From DSNY01 sp964539745 (GTDB lineage: Bacteria; Pseudomonadota; Gammaproteobacteria; Burkholderiales; Burkholderiaceae_F), in the NCBI GenBank assembly GCA_964539745.1, contig CAZIJU010000008.1, forward strand, positions 6,818 to 70,817: a stretch of 64,000 nt of DNA. Reading direction: 5' to 3'. A program made the translations under genes and the position numbers. The notes beneath the pieces were generated by a model. It was given only the letters and a program-made list of their open reading frames with translations, was not told the origin of the DNA and did not search any database. Shown in pieces: positions 51,824 through 63,799 of this stretch (position 1 is its first letter; each line of letters begins with the position of its first letter).

Positions 51824-52462
51824 TCAACGCGCCGCTGCGCGCGGCGTTGCGGTCGCGCGCGTCAGTTCATTCTCGAGCCAGGGCACGAGCGCGTCGAAGA
51901 TGTCGGCGGCGGCGCGTCCGAGGGCAACCGCAGCCGCAGCCGAATCCGCGCGCTCGACCGGCACGGTCGCTTCGAACGTTCGGCGCGCCGCCAACGAGCG
52001 CGCGCGGCGGTCGATCAGCTCGGCGCGCAGCGCAAGCCGCGCCGTACCGGGTTCGGTCGCGACGTCGTGATAGACGGCCTCGACGCCGACCGCGAGCAGC
52101 CAGTCGCCGGCGATGGGCTGGCCGAGCAGGCCGACGGCCTCGGCGGTTCCGCGCGTTTCGAGCCGCTGTTGCAGCAGCCGGGCGATCGCCTGCCGCGGCG
52201 GTTCGGTCCACGAAGCGAGCTGATAGAACTCGCGCGCGCCGGGCGAACGCGCGTAGGCGATCGAGCGTGTGTTGGCCAGCGGATCGGCGGGCACGGCCTG
52301 GATCAACAGCGTGCGCACCGCCGGCGCGTCGCGGCGGGGCATCGACGGTCGCGCGTCGGCGAGCACGAGGTCGACGTGCCGCGCGCCATCGGCGCCGAGC
52401 TGCACCGACACGCAGCCGGCGAGCGCCGCGGCAGCCACGAAGGCAACGGCCGCGGCCTTCAT
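51824..52462 (-). CDS. ABC-type transport auxiliary lipoprotein of the Mla-like system
   Basis: Lipoprotein of 212 aa (lipobox ALAGC near residue 16) with the PqiC/YmbA-type ABC-transport auxiliary domain (PSMPRRDAPAVRTLLIQAV ... REFYQLASWTEPPRQAIARLL). It sits in the outer membrane and is thought to receive lipids from the MlaD-type hexamer. Overlaps the MlaD-type gene (ATGA at 52459-52462). Confidence 0.85.
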   Translation of the reverse strand: MKAAAVAFVAAAALAGCVSVQLGADGARHVDLVLADARPSMPRRDAPAVRTLLIQAVPADPLANTRSIAYARSPGAREFYQLASWTEPPRQAIARLLQQRLETRGTAEAVGLLGQPIAGDWLLAVGVEAVYHDVATEPGTARLALRAELIDRRARSLAARRTFEATVPVERADSAAAAVALGRAAADIFDALVPWLENELTRATATPRAAAR

Positions 52463-53442
52463 CGCAACGACTCTCCCGGACCGAGCTTTGCCTTGTCCGG
52501 CCCGAGCAGCGCGCCGCGCGGATCCCGCAGGCGATCGAGTGCCCGTGCCGCCGCGTCGGTGCTGGCGCGCAGCTCGGCCAGACTCGCCGCCAGTTCGTCT
52601 TCCAGCGTCGCGGCCGAGCGCTCGACGCGATGCGTGACCGACCGCGCCTGCGTGGCGAGCGACTCGGCGCCCCTTTCGATGGCAGCCGCCGCGGCATCGA
52701 TCCGCGCCAGGCTGCGCTGTGCGTCGGCGAGCAGCGCGTCGACGCGCGCGCCCGCGTGTTCGGTGGCGGCCGCGACGCGATCGCCGCTGTGGCCGACATC
52801 ATCGGCCGCGCGGCCCACGCTGGCGAGCGTGCGATCGAAGCGATCGAGCCGCTGGTTCAACGCTGCCGTCAGCTCGCGCAGGTTCTTCAGCGTCTGCGCG
52901 AACGCCTCGCGGTTTTCCGGAGTCATCACGCGATTCAGATTGGTCATCACCTCGGCCGCCATGTCGCCGAGCTGGCCGACGCGGCCGGCGATCTCGTCGA
53001 GATCCGAGCGGCCCTCGGCGATCACCGGGTAGGGTTCGCCCGGCGGAGCGGACTGCAGCGGCGGGCCCGCAGGCTCGGGCGTGACGAGCGTGATCTGCGC
53101 GATGCCGGTGACGAAATTGCGCGTGACCACCGCGACCGTGTTCGTTCGCACCGGCGCGTGGCGATCGACGCGGATCGTCACGCGCACACGATTGACTTCG
53201 TCGCCCACGGCACGGACGCCGGCCAGCGTGTAGCTGTCGACGCGGCCGATCTTGATGCCGCGCATGTCGACGTCGCCGCCGATCTGCAGGCCGTCGAGCC
53301 GCTGCCGCTCGAAGTAGATCGTGTAGCGCTGCAGATCCTGCTCGGCGCCGACGCGCTTGAGCCAGATGACCGTACCGATGAGCGCGGCAAGCAGCGCGAC
53401 CACGCCGGCACCCACATACGTGTATCTCGCTTCGGCTTCCAT
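52459..53442 (-). CDS. MlaD-type MCE-domain lipid-binding protein
   Basis: Protein of 327 aa with an N-terminal membrane anchor (VGAGVVALLAALIGTVIWLK), an MCE domain (about 40-135: FERQRLDGLQIGGDVDMRGIK, FVTGIAQITL) and a long coiled-coil C-terminal half. MCE proteins form hexameric tubes that carry lipids across the periplasm. Its start overlaps the ATPase stop. The long coiled coil makes it longer than MlaD of E. coli and more like a tunnel-type MCE protein. Confidence 0.9.
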   Translation of the reverse strand: MEAEARYTYVGAGVVALLAALIGTVIWLKRVGAEQDLQRYTIYFERQRLDGLQIGGDVDMRGIKIGRVDSYTLAGVRAVGDEVNRVRVTIRVDRHAPVRTNTVAVVTRNFVTGIAQITLVTPEPAGPPLQSAPPGEPYPVIAEGRSDLDEIAGRVGQLGDMAAEVMTNLNRVMTPENREAFAQTLKNLRELTAALNQRLDRFDRTLASVGRAADDVGHSGDRVAAATEHAGARVDALLADAQRSLARIDAAAAAIERGAESLATQARSVTHRVERSAATLEDELAASLAELRASTDAAARALDRLRDPRGALLGPDKAKLGPGESLR

Positions 53443-54239
53443 TACCGTGCACGGGCAGCGTCCGCGGCCATTGTACGGATCGCGAAGTACGCGCGGATCC
53501 ACGCATCGTCGGTCCGCATGACCTCGGCCACGCTGCCGTCGGCGCGCACCGCGCCTTCGGCCAGCACGATCACGCGGTCGACGACGGTGAGCAGCGTGTC
53601 GAGGTCGTGCGTGACCAGCAGCACGGTGATTCCCAGATCGTCGACCAGCGAGCGCAAGAGCGCGTCGAACGCGCGTGCGGTCGCCGGATCGAGTCCCGAA
53701 GTCGGTTCGTCGAGGAAAAGCACTTCGGGCTCGAGCGCAAGCGCGCGGGCGATCGCCGCGCGCTTGCGCATGCCGCCCGAAAGTTCGCTCGGCAGCTTCG
53801 CGCCGACCGCAGGCGCGAGGCCGGCCTGCGCGAGCCGCAACGCGACCAGCGGCGCCAGCAGCTCGGCCGGCGTGCGCGTGTGTTCGATCAGCGGCACCGC
53901 GACGTTCTGTGCGACCGACAGCGACGAGAACAGCGCGCCGTCCTGGAACATCATGCCGAAGCGCCGTCTCACCGCGGCCACCGCTGCCGCGGGCGCCGAC
54001 CACATGTCGGTGCCGAGCACGCGGATGCGGCCGCCGTCCGGGCGCACCAGGCCGATGATTTCGCGCAACAGCACGCTCTTGCCGGTGCCGGAGGCGCCGA
54101 TCAGCGCGGTCAGCGTGCCGCGCGCGAGCGCGAAGCTGACGCCGTCGTGCACGGTCTGCGCGCCGAAGCGCGTGACGACGCGCTCGACCTCGACGACGGG
54201 TTTCCCGACTCCGGCGACGCGGCCGCTGCGCTCCTGCAT
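53442..54239 (-). CDS. MlaF-type ABC transporter ATPase
   Basis: ATP-binding subunit of 265 aa with Walker A IGASGTGKSVLL, signature LSGGMRKRAAIARAL and Walker B EVLFLDEPTSGLDP. Works with the MlaE-type permease gene just upstream. The Q-loop region FGMMFQDGALFSSLSV is typical of MlaF-like ATPases. Six nt after the permease stop. Confidence 0.92.
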   Translation of the reverse strand: MQERSGRVAGVGKPVVEVERVVTRFGAQTVHDGVSFALARGTLTALIGASGTGKSVLLREIIGLVRPDGGRIRVLGTDMWSAPAAAVAAVRRRFGMMFQDGALFSSLSVAQNVAVPLIEHTRTPAELLAPLVALRLAQAGLAPAVGAKLPSELSGGMRKRAAIARALALEPEVLFLDEPTSGLDPATARAFDALLRSLVDDLGITVLLVTHDLDTLLTVVDRVIVLAEGAVRADGSVAEVMRTDDAWIRAYFAIRTMAADAARAR

Positions 54240-54245
54240 CGCGCC

Positions 54246-55403
54246 TCAGAGCCCCAGTTCCTGGAACAGCACGGCGAAACCGGCATCGAGCAGGATGACC
54301 GAGACGATGCTCTGCACGACGGTCGAGGTCGTCGCCAGCCCCACCGCGCGCGTGTCGCGCTCGACGGTCATGCCCATCCGGCAGCCGATCACCGCGATGA
54401 GCAACGCGAACACCGGCGCCTTGGCCAGTCCGATCCAGAAGTGCTTCAGATCGAGCGCGTCGCGCAGCCGTTCGAGAAAGGTTGCGGGCGTCAGCCCCAG
54501 CAGCGGATCGGCCACCAGCATCGCACCGAAGATGCCCAGCGCGTCGCCGACGAACACCAGCAGCGGCAGCGCGACCGTCAGCGCCAGCACGCGCGGCACG
54601 ACGAGCACTTGCAGCGGCGAAAGCCCGAGCGTGCGGATCGCGTCGATCTCCTCGGTCAGCCGCATCGAGCCGAGCTGCGCCGTGAAGGCGGCGCCGGAGC
54701 GGCCCGCGACGATCGTCGCGACGATGATCGGCCCGAATTCGCGCGTCATGCCGATCGCCACGCCGTCGACGACGAAGATGTTGGCGCCGTACTTTTCCGC
54801 CTGCAGGCCGAGCAGATACGCGATCGTGACGCCGATCAGCAGCGTCACCAGCGCGACGACCGGGATCGCGTTCAGGCAGACCTGCTCGAACTGCGCCGCC
54901 AGTTCCTTGACGCGCAGCTTGCGCGGACGCGCGAACGCTTCGGCCAGCGCGGCGAGCGCGGCGCCGAAGAAGCCGAGATGGCCGTGCAGCAGCGCGCCGA
55001 CTTCGACCGTCTGACGGCCCAGCGCGGCGAGCGGGGACGTTCCGGCGCGCGCCGCTCCCAAGTCGGTCGCCGCAGCGGCGAGCTCGGCGTAGCGCCGCCG
55101 CACGCCGTCGAGGATCCGCGCGTGCTCGGGAGCGAAGTCGAGCCAGCGCACTTGCGCGGCCGGCACGCCGGCGCGCTCGAGCGCGCGCAGCAGCAGCAGC
55201 GCGCCCGCCGAATCGAACCCGGTCAATTCGCCGGCTCTGATCGCCAGCGCAGCGGTGGGGCCAATCGCCGACAGCGCCTGCCAGAGCGACTCGATATCGT
55301 GCAGGCGCCAGTCGCCGTACAGCGTAAGGACCTGGCCTTCGGCGGTCGAGGCGAGTTTCAGCCGGCGATCCCGCGCCGGCGTTGTCTGCGGATCGCCCGG
55401 CAT
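54246..55403 (-). CDS. MlaE-type permease with N-terminal STAS domain
   Basis: Protein of 385 aa. The first ~105 residues are a STAS-like domain (LYGDWRLHDIESLWQALS ... FDSAGALLLLRALERAG), as in PqiA-independent Mla relatives and in many proteobacterial MlaE fusions. The rest is an MlaE permease with about five membrane segments and the conserved REFGPIIVATIVAGRSGAAF. In E. coli the STAS domain is the separate protein MlaB; here it is fused. First transport gene of the Mla-like set. Confidence 0.9.
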   Translation of the reverse strand: MPGDPQTTPARDRRLKLASTAEGQVLTLYGDWRLHDIESLWQALSAIGPTAALAIRAGELTGFDSAGALLLLRALERAGVPAAQVRWLDFAPEHARILDGVRRRYAELAAAATDLGAARAGTSPLAALGRQTVEVGALLHGHLGFFGAALAALAEAFARPRKLRVKELAAQFEQVCLNAIPVVALVTLLIGVTIAYLLGLQAEKYGANIFVVDGVAIGMTREFGPIIVATIVAGRSGAAFTAQLGSMRLTEEIDAIRTLGLSPLQVLVVPRVLALTVALPLLVFVGDALGIFGAMLVADPLLGLTPATFLERLRDALDLKHFWIGLAKAPVFALLIAVIGCRMGMTVERDTRAVGLATTSTVVQSIVSVILLDAGFAVLFQELGL

Positions 55404-55419
55404 GCCGATCGATCCGCGT

Positions 55420-55803
55420 TCAGGCGCCGTGCGCCTGGAGTTGCTCGAGCGTGACGAACTCGAGCGCCTTCTCGTGCGTGGCCACGAGCACGACCGGCGG
55501 CGCCACACCCGCTTCGAGCGCCTCCCTCCAGCGCGCCGCACACAGGCACCAGCGATCGCCCGGCTTGAGCCCCGGAAATTCGAGCTCGGGCCGCGGCGTG
55601 ATCAGATCGTTACCGCGCGCGGCCGAAAACGCGAGGAAACGCGCGGTCATCGTCGCGCAGACGGTATGCGACCCGATGTCCTGCGGCCCGGTGTGGCAAT
55701 AGCCGTCCCGATAGAAACCCGTGCGCGGCCGCTCGCAGCAGCAGGCGAGCGGCCCGCCGAGAACGTTGCGGGCCGAGGAAGGGCGGTCGGCTTCGCGCGG
55801 CAT
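55420..55803 (-). CDS. DUF2237 protein
   Basis: Protein of 127 aa. Conserved motifs GGPLACCCERPRTGFYRDGYC, GPQDIGSHTVCATMT, FLAFSAARGNDLITP and PGLKPGDRWCLCAARW match the DUF2237 family, which has several invariant cysteines. Function unknown. It lies 16 nt before the permease gene and so heads the operon. Confidence 0.9.
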   Translation of the reverse strand: MPREADRPSSARNVLGGPLACCCERPRTGFYRDGYCHTGPQDIGSHTVCATMTARFLAFSAARGNDLITPRPELEFPGLKPGDRWCLCAARWREALEAGVAPPVVLVATHEKALEFVTLEQLQAHGA

Positions 55804-55830
55804 GGCGGCGATGATAGCCGCGACCGTCGT

Positions 55831-56043
55831 TCAGCCCGGCTTGTTTCCTTGCAGCGGCGAAGGGACGCCGGTCGCCCGCCGCTGTGCCGACGGCGGCGCA
55901 TCGATGCAGGCGCGAACCAGCAGCAGGCCGATGATCGCGAGCGCGGCGAGCGGCCACCACTTGCCGGTGAAGCCGCTCGCTTCGGGCCGGTCGACGATCG
56001 GCGAACCCTCCGCCGGGTCGGGCGCGTGTTCTTCTTCTTTCAT
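55831..56043 (-). CDS. 70-aa single-span membrane protein
   Basis: Small protein: an acidic N-terminus (MKEEEHAPDPAEGS), one membrane segment (WWPLAALAIIGLLLVRAC) and a short basic tail. Likely real because of the AAGGATG RBS-like sequence and the orderly layout; function unknown. It lies between DUF2237 and acnA. Confidence 0.6.
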   Translation of the reverse strand: MKEEEHAPDPAEGSPIVDRPEASGFTGKWWPLAALAIIGLLLVRACIDAPPSAQRRATGVPSPLQGNKPG

Positions 56044-56115
56044 CCTTGCTCCGTCATCCGCTGTCCGTCGGCCCGAGCGTAGCGGATCACGGGCGGCGGT
56101 CGACGGACAACGCGG

Positions 56116-58826
<2,711 letters not shown>

Positions 58827-58830
<4 letters not shown>

Positions 58831-59276
58831 TTGTTCTCCTTCAATCGGATCTGAACGTCGTAAACGAGGCCTTTGTCGTCCTGGCAGGTGCCGCCGCCGC
58901 TGCGTCCGTAGGCCATGCCGCGGATGTCGCAGCGCAGGCCCGACCCGTCGGCCGCCTGCAGCAGCGCCTTGGCTTCGCCGCCGGTCGGGTTGTCGACGGT
59001 CACCGTCGTACCGATACCGGAGCGTCGCCAACCCCACCAGCCGCTGACGAAGCCGGTCGTTCGGTCCGGAGCCACTTCGACCCAGGTTCCCGTGTAGGTC
59101 TTGCCTTCGATCGTCACGCTGACGTCGGCCTGCGATCCGCGCTGCACGGCTTCGCCGTAGTACAGCTTGCCGCTGGTGCGGGGCATCAAAGTCAACTCGT
59201 AAGTCGACGCGCAGCCGACGAGCGCGAGGGCCGCGGCGATCGAGGCGAAACGGGTAACGGCGCGACGGACTGGCAT
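58827..59276 (-). CDS. Small lipoprotein between prpD and acnA
   Basis: Protein of 149 aa with lipobox ALVGC (C22), so membrane-anchored. The domain has short beta-rich segments with Gly/Tyr (SGKLYYGEAVQRGSQADVSV and VSGWWGWRRSG) and two later cysteines. I do not recognise a family. GGAGG RBS 6 nt before ATG 59276. Its stop overlaps acnA's start, so it is in the operon despite no clear metabolic link. Confidence 0.75.
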
Positions 59277-59305
59277 GGCGACCTCCAACTGTGTTGTGCC
59301 GCCGC

Positions 59306-60757
59306 TTAGATCACCATCATGTCGACGAATTCGTTAACAGGTGTTACCGCGAGCCGCCTGGCGTCGAGGCACAGCTCGAGGATCGCACTCGCCTGCTTGG
59401 GCGGAAAGCGGCGCGCGAGGTTGGTCTTGAACTTCTCGACCAGGATCGGCATGCCTTCCTTGCGCCGGCGCTTGTGCCCGATCGGGTACTCGACGACGAT
59501 CTCCTTCAGCTTCCTGCCGTCGTTGAACTCGACCGTCAGCGCGTTGGCGATCGAGCGCTTGTTCGGGTCGTGATAGTCCTTGGTGAACTGCGGGTCCTCG
59601 ACGCACACGATTTTCTCGCGCAGCTTGTCGATGCGCGGGTCGGCGGCCACGTCATCCTCGTAGTCGGCGGCGGTCAGTCGGCCGAAGATGATCGGCACCG
59701 CGACCATGTACTGGATGCAGTGGTCGCGGTCGGCCGGATTGGCGAGCGGTCCCTTCTTGTCGATGATGCGGATGCACGCTTCGTGCGTGCGGATCGTGAT
59801 CTTCTTGATGTCGGCGTCGGTCTTGCCGAGCTTCTTCAGTTCGGCGTGGACCTGCATGGCGGCCTCCACCGCCGTCTGCGCATGAAACTCGGCCGGGAAG
59901 CTGATCTTGAACAGCACGTTTTCCATCACGTAGCTGCCGTAGGGGCGCTGGAACTTGAATTCGTTACCTTTGAACAGCACGTCGTAGAAGCCCCAGGTCT
60001 TCGCCGTCAGCACCGACGGGTAGCCCATCTCGCCGGTCTTGCAGATCAGCGCGAGGCGCACCGCGCGGCTGGTCGCATCGCCCGCCGCCCAGCTCTTGCG
60101 CGATCCGGTGTTCGGCGCGTGACGATAGGTTCGCAACGACTGGCCGTCGACCCAGGCGTGCGACAGCGCATTGATGATCTCGTCGCGCGAAAGCCCCAGC
60201 ATCTGCGCGACGACCGCCGTCGACGCGACCTTGACCAGAACGACGTGGTCGAGGCCCACCTTGTTGAACGAGTTCTCCAGCGCGATACAACCCTGGATCT
60301 CGTGCGCCTTGATCATCGCGGTCAGCACGTCGTGCACGGTGAGCGGCTTGCCGCCGGCGGCGACCGCATTGCGCGACAGCCAGTCGGCCGTAGCCAGGAT
60401 TCCGCCCAGGTTGTCCGACGGATGCCCCCACTCGGCCGCCAGCCAGGTGTCGTTGAAGTCCAGCCAGCGGATCATCGCGCCGATGTCGAACGCGGCCTTG
60501 ACCGGGTCAAGCTGGAACTGCGTACCGGGGACCTTCGCGCCGTTCGGCACGACCGTCCCCTGGACGACCGGGCCGAGCAGCTTGGTGCATGCCGGGTACC
60601 CCAGCGCCTCGAAACCGCAGCCGAGCGTGTCCATCAGACAGTACCGCGCGGTGTCGTACGCCTCGGCGCTCTTGATCTTGTACTTCAGCACGTAGTCGGC
60701 GATGTCGACCAGCACCTTGTCGGGTTTCGGGCGGACGTTGCTGATGTGACCTGCCAT
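59306..60757 (-). CDS. prpD: 2-methylcitrate dehydratase PrpD
   Basis: MmgE/PrpD family protein, 483 aa, dehydrating 2-methylcitrate to 2-methyl-cis-aconitate in the methylcitrate cycle. Signs include YDTARYCLMDTLGCGFEAL, WLDFNDTWLAAEWGHPSDNLGG and GRLTAADY. It lies between the MliC-like gene (13 nt) and a small lipoprotein gene. Standard length. Confidence 0.95.
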   Translation of the reverse strand: MAGHISNVRPKPDKVLVDIADYVLKYKIKSAEAYDTARYCLMDTLGCGFEALGYPACTKLLGPVVQGTVVPNGAKVPGTQFQLDPVKAAFDIGAMIRWLDFNDTWLAAEWGHPSDNLGGILATADWLSRNAVAAGGKPLTVHDVLTAMIKAHEIQGCIALENSFNKVGLDHVVLVKVASTAVVAQMLGLSRDEIINALSHAWVDGQSLRTYRHAPNTGSRKSWAAGDATSRAVRLALICKTGEMGYPSVLTAKTWGFYDVLFKGNEFKFQRPYGSYVMENVLFKISFPAEFHAQTAVEAAMQVHAELKKLGKTDADIKKITIRTHEACIRIIDKKGPLANPADRDHCIQYMVAVPIIFGRLTAADYEDDVAADPRIDKLREKIVCVEDPQFTKDYHDPNKRSIANALTVEFNDGRKLKEIVVEYPIGHKRRRKEGMPILVEKFKTNLARRFPPKQASAILELCLDARRLAVTPVNEFVDMMVI

Positions 60758-60770
60758 CGTGGCGTTCTCC

Positions 60771-61127
60771 TTATTTCGCTGGGGTCTTCGGTTTCGGGGT
60801 GCAGGCGAGCGGCGCGTCCAGCAGCCCGACGTATTCGAGGGTCGCGCGGTCGGCGCTCTCGTTCCAGCGGATCCTGCCGTCGGCGCTGGTGGCGACGATG
60901 TCCCGGCCGACGCGCACGCGCGAGATTTCGATGCGGTTGCCGAGATAGGTCAGCCAGGCCGGCTCGCGGATGCGCCGCGGATGGTAGTTGACCAGCACGA
61001 CGCGGCCGTTTTCGCACTGCCATTCGCGCGTGATCGGCCTGGGCTTCCCCGGCCTGCTCTGCGCGAGTGAGGCCTGCGCCGCGGCGAGCGCGGCGACGGC
61101 AAGGGCGGCGAACGCTAAGCGTTTCAC
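60771..61127 (-). CDS. MliC-like secreted lysozyme-inhibitor domain protein
   Basis: Protein of 118 aa with a signal peptide (cleavage near SLAQS) and the MliC/PliC pattern: EWQCENGRVVLVNYHPRR, then a beta-rich core and the late SADGRIRWNESADRATLEY. MliC proteins inhibit C-type lysozymes. The GTG start overlaps the prpC stop (GTGA), so it is translated with prpC. Why an inhibitor gene sits inside a propionate operon is unclear. Confidence 0.75.
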   Translation of the reverse strand: MKRLAFAALAVAALAAAQASLAQSRPGKPRPITREWQCENGRVVLVNYHPRRIREPAWLTYLGNRIEISRVRVGRDIVATSADGRIRWNESADRATLEYVGLLDAPLACTPKPKTPAK

Positions 61128-62269
61128 GGACGCTTTTCGATCGGCACGAACTTCAGGTCCTCCGGTCCGATGTAGTTCGCGCTCGGCCGGATGATCTTGT
61201 TGTCGATGCGCTGCTCGATCACGTGTGCGCTCCACCCGCTGGTGCGCGAGATCACGAAGATCGGGGTGAACATCGCCGTCGGCACGCCCATCAGGTGGTA
61301 GGAGACGGCGCTGAACCAGTCGAGGTTCGCAAACATTTTCTTGACGTCCCACATCACCGACTCGATGCGCGAGGCGATGTCGAACATCTTCATGTTGCCG
61401 GCGTCCTTCGACAGCTTGCGCGCGACTTCCTTGATGACCTTGTTGCGCGGATCCGCGATCGTGTAGACGGGGTGACCGAAGCCGATGATGACCTCCTTGT
61501 TCTCGACACGGCGCCGGATGTCGGCCTCGGCTTCGTCGGGCGTCTCGTAGCGCTTCTGGATCTCGAACGCAACCTCGTTGGCGCCTCCGTGTTTGGGCCC
61601 GCGCAGCGCGCCGATCGCGCCGGCGATACATGAGTAGAAGTCCGAACCGGTGCCGGCGATCACGCGCGCGGCGAAAGTCGACGCGTTGAACTCGTGCTCG
61701 GCGTACAGGATCAGTGACGTGTGCATCGCGCGCACCCACAGCGCGGGCGGCTCGCGCCCGTGCAACAGATGCAGGAAGTGCCCGCCGATCGATTCGTCGT
61801 CGGTCTCGACTTCGATGCGCCGGCCGTTGACCGCGTAGTGGTACCAGTAGAGCAGCGCGGAGCCGAGCGACGCCATCAGCCGGTCGGCGATGTCGCGCGC
61901 GCCGGGCACGTTGTGGTCGTCCTTCTCCGGCAGCGCGCAGCCGAGCGCCGATACCGCCGTTCGCATCACGTCCATCGGATGGCTCGACGCGGGCAGCCAT
62001 TCGAGCACCGCCTTGACGCTCGCCGGCAGACCGCGCAGCGACGCGAGCTTCGTCTTGTAGGCGCGCAATTCGGCGACGTTCGGCAGCTTGCCGTGGATCA
62101 GCAGATACGCGACCTCCTCGAACTCGCAGGCGTCGGCGACGTCGAGGATGTCGTAGCCGCGGTAGTGCAGATCGTTGCCGGTGCGGCCGACCGTGCACAG
62201 CGCGGTGTTGCCGGCCACCACGCCCGACAGCGCGACCGACTTCTTCGGTTTGGGGGTCACTTCGTTCAT
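61124..62269 (-). CDS. prpC: 2-methylcitrate synthase PrpC
   Basis: Citrate-synthase family enzyme, 381 aa, joining propionyl-CoA and oxaloacetate. Motifs GNDLHYRGYDILDVAD, SSHPMDVMRTAVSALGC, LRGPKHGGANEVAFEI and GFGHPVYTIADPRN. Its neighbours prpB and prpD confirm the methylcitrate role over simple citrate synthesis. Overlaps the MliC-like gene by 4 nt. Confidence 0.95.
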   Translation of the reverse strand: MNEVTPKPKKSVALSGVVAGNTALCTVGRTGNDLHYRGYDILDVADACEFEEVAYLLIHGKLPNVAELRAYKTKLASLRGLPASVKAVLEWLPASSHPMDVMRTAVSALGCALPEKDDHNVPGARDIADRLMASLGSALLYWYHYAVNGRRIEVETDDESIGGHFLHLLHGREPPALWVRAMHTSLILYAEHEFNASTFAARVIAGTGSDFYSCIAGAIGALRGPKHGGANEVAFEIQKRYETPDEAEADIRRRVENKEVIIGFGHPVYTIADPRNKVIKEVARKLSKDAGNMKMFDIASRIESVMWDVKKMFANLDWFSAVSYHLMGVPTAMFTPIFVISRTSGWSAHVIEQRIDNKIIRPSANYIGPEDLKFVPIEKRP

Positions 62270-62346
62270 CACTCGGTTCTCCGACAGGGTGACCGCGGCC
62301 GGACGCGAGCGCCGGGAGAAGCCCGCGCGTCGGCGCCGTCGATTCG

Positions 62347-63231
62347 TCATTTCTTCTTCGCGAAAAGGGCGTCGAGCCGGCGTTCGTATTCGTGATAGCC
62401 GATGACGTCGTACAGTTCCATCCGGGTCTGCATCGTGTCGATCAAGTTCTTCTGCGTTCCATCGCGGCGGATCGCCTCGTAGACGGCGAGTGCGGCCTTG
62501 TTCATCGCGCGGAATGCCGACAGCGGATACAGCACCATCGAGACGTCCGCCGCGCGCAGTTCGTCGACCGTGAACAGCGGCGTGGCGCCGAACTCGGTGA
62601 TGTTGGCGAGCAAAGGCACTTTGACGGCGGCGGCGAACCTGCGATACGTGTCGAGGTCAGGCGCCGCCTCGGCGAAAATGCCGTCGGCGCCGGCTTCGAC
62701 GCAGGCGATCGCGCGTTCGATCGCGCGATCGAGCCCTTCGACGGCGATGGCGTCGGTGCGTGCGATGACGAAGAACTCGGGGTCGGTGCGCGCGTCGACC
62801 GCGGCCTTGACGCGATCGGCCATCTCGTCGGCGGGAACGATCTCCTTGCCGGGGCGGTGCCCGCAGCGCTTCGCGCCGACTTGATCCTCGATGTGCAGCG
62901 CGGCGGCGCCGAACTTGCACAGGCTCTTCACCGTGCGGGCGATGTTGAACGCGCTGGGACCGAAGCCGGTATCGACGTCGACCAGCAGCGGCAGGTCGCA
63001 CACGTCCGTGATGCGGCGCACGTCGGTCAGCACGTCGTCGAGCGTGTTGATGCCCAGATCCGGCATGCCGAGCGAGCCGGCGGCCACGCCACCGCCCGAA
63101 AGGTAGATCGCGCGGTAGCCGACGCGCTTGGCCATCAGCGCATGGTTGGCGTTGATCGCGCCGACGATCTGCAGCGGCGTCTCTTCCTTCAGCGCGGCGC
63201 GGAACTTCGCGCCCGGGGTCGGTCCGGTCAT
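62347..63231 (-). CDS. prpB: 2-methylisocitrate lyase PrpB
   Basis: Lyase of 294 aa, splitting 2-methylisocitrate to pyruvate and succinate. Motifs are IYLSGGGVAAGSLGMPDLG, DVDTGFG, the catalytic AKRCGHRPGKE, and the late RTDAIAVEGLDRAI. Its start overlaps the VOC gene's stop (ATGA). Confidence 0.95.
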   Translation of the reverse strand: MTGPTPGAKFRAALKEETPLQIVGAINANHALMAKRVGYRAIYLSGGGVAAGSLGMPDLGINTLDDVLTDVRRITDVCDLPLLVDVDTGFGPSAFNIARTVKSLCKFGAAALHIEDQVGAKRCGHRPGKEIVPADEMADRVKAAVDARTDPEFFVIARTDAIAVEGLDRAIERAIACVEAGADGIFAEAAPDLDTYRRFAAAVKVPLLANITEFGATPLFTVDELRAADVSMVLYPLSAFRAMNKAALAVYEAIRRDGTQKNLIDTMQTRMELYDVIGYHEYERRLDALFAKKK

Positions 63232-63605
63232 GTTCGGCTCGGCGGTTGCATCAGTTTGAGGACGTTGCCGTCCGGATCGCGGATGGCGGCGATCCGCCCC
63301 CACGGATTGTCGGCGCGGCCGAGCACGTGCACGCCACAGCGCACGAGGTACGCGAGATCCGCGTCCAGATCGGTCGAGCGCAGCGTCAACGTCGCACCGT
63401 GCCGCGCGCCGTGGTCGTCGGTGGCCACCGGCGGCACGGGACCGCCGCCGCTCCAGTGCAGTCCTACGCGGGCGCCGAAGCACTCGAGCGAGGTCCACCA
63501 CTCGTTGCTGTCGAGCACCTGCATGCCCAACACGTCGCGGTAGAACGCGACCGCGCGCGGCATGTCGGCCACGCAGTAGTGAACGTCCTGCACGCCGACG
63601 ATCAC
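63228..63605 (-). CDS. Glyoxalase/VOC superfamily protein
   Basis: Protein of 125 aa with the VOC (glyoxalase) fold: DVHYCVADMPRAVAFYRDVLGM near the N-terminus and RIAAIRDPDGNVLKLMQP near the end. Probably a metal-binding enzyme for a small substrate (such as methylmalonyl-CoA epimerase-like or a dioxygenase relative); the type is not clear. Start GTG 63605 with GGAG RBS. Directly upstream of prpB. Confidence 0.85.
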   Translation of the reverse strand: MIVGVQDVHYCVADMPRAVAFYRDVLGMQVLDSNEWWTSLECFGARVGLHWSGGGPVPPVATDDHGARHGATLTLRSTDLDADLAYLVRCGVHVLGRADNPWGRIAAIRDPDGNVLKLMQPPSRT

Positions 63606-63743
63606 GGCTTGGCTCCGGGTAAGGCGCAGACGGCGCACACGGCTCGGAAGCTGTGGATCTTTCTACTGCGCGGCCCGCTGGCGTCGTTGCGCGGTGCTCG
63701 GGCCTCGCCTATCCACTTGATATGTCTCGGCCCTGCGGCTGCG

Positions 63744-63766
63744 TGCCCCGGACTCGATCCGGGGCA
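63744..63766. terminator. Perfect 9-bp hairpin downstream of mdh
   Basis: TGCCCCGGA pairs with TCCGGGGCA around CTCGA at 63744-63766. It lies 34 nt after the mdh stop, so it could end its transcript. No T-run. The same type of palindrome is common as a dispersed element, so it may be a repeat instead. Confidence 0.4.
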
Positions 63767-63799
63767 GCGGTCCGCTCGCGACGAAATCTTCACGGCTTC

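Noticed and set aside
51472..55014. A plus-strand open frame of 1180 codons across the Mla-like genes
   Set aside because: It is antisense to well-supported genes (MCE, ATPase, permease, ADH) and has low-complexity Arg/Ser/Ala composition, typical of GC-rich shadow frames.
63744..63766. Certain rho-independent terminator
   Set aside because: The stem is perfect but lacks a T-run; kept only as a low-confidence feature since it may be a dispersed palindrome.
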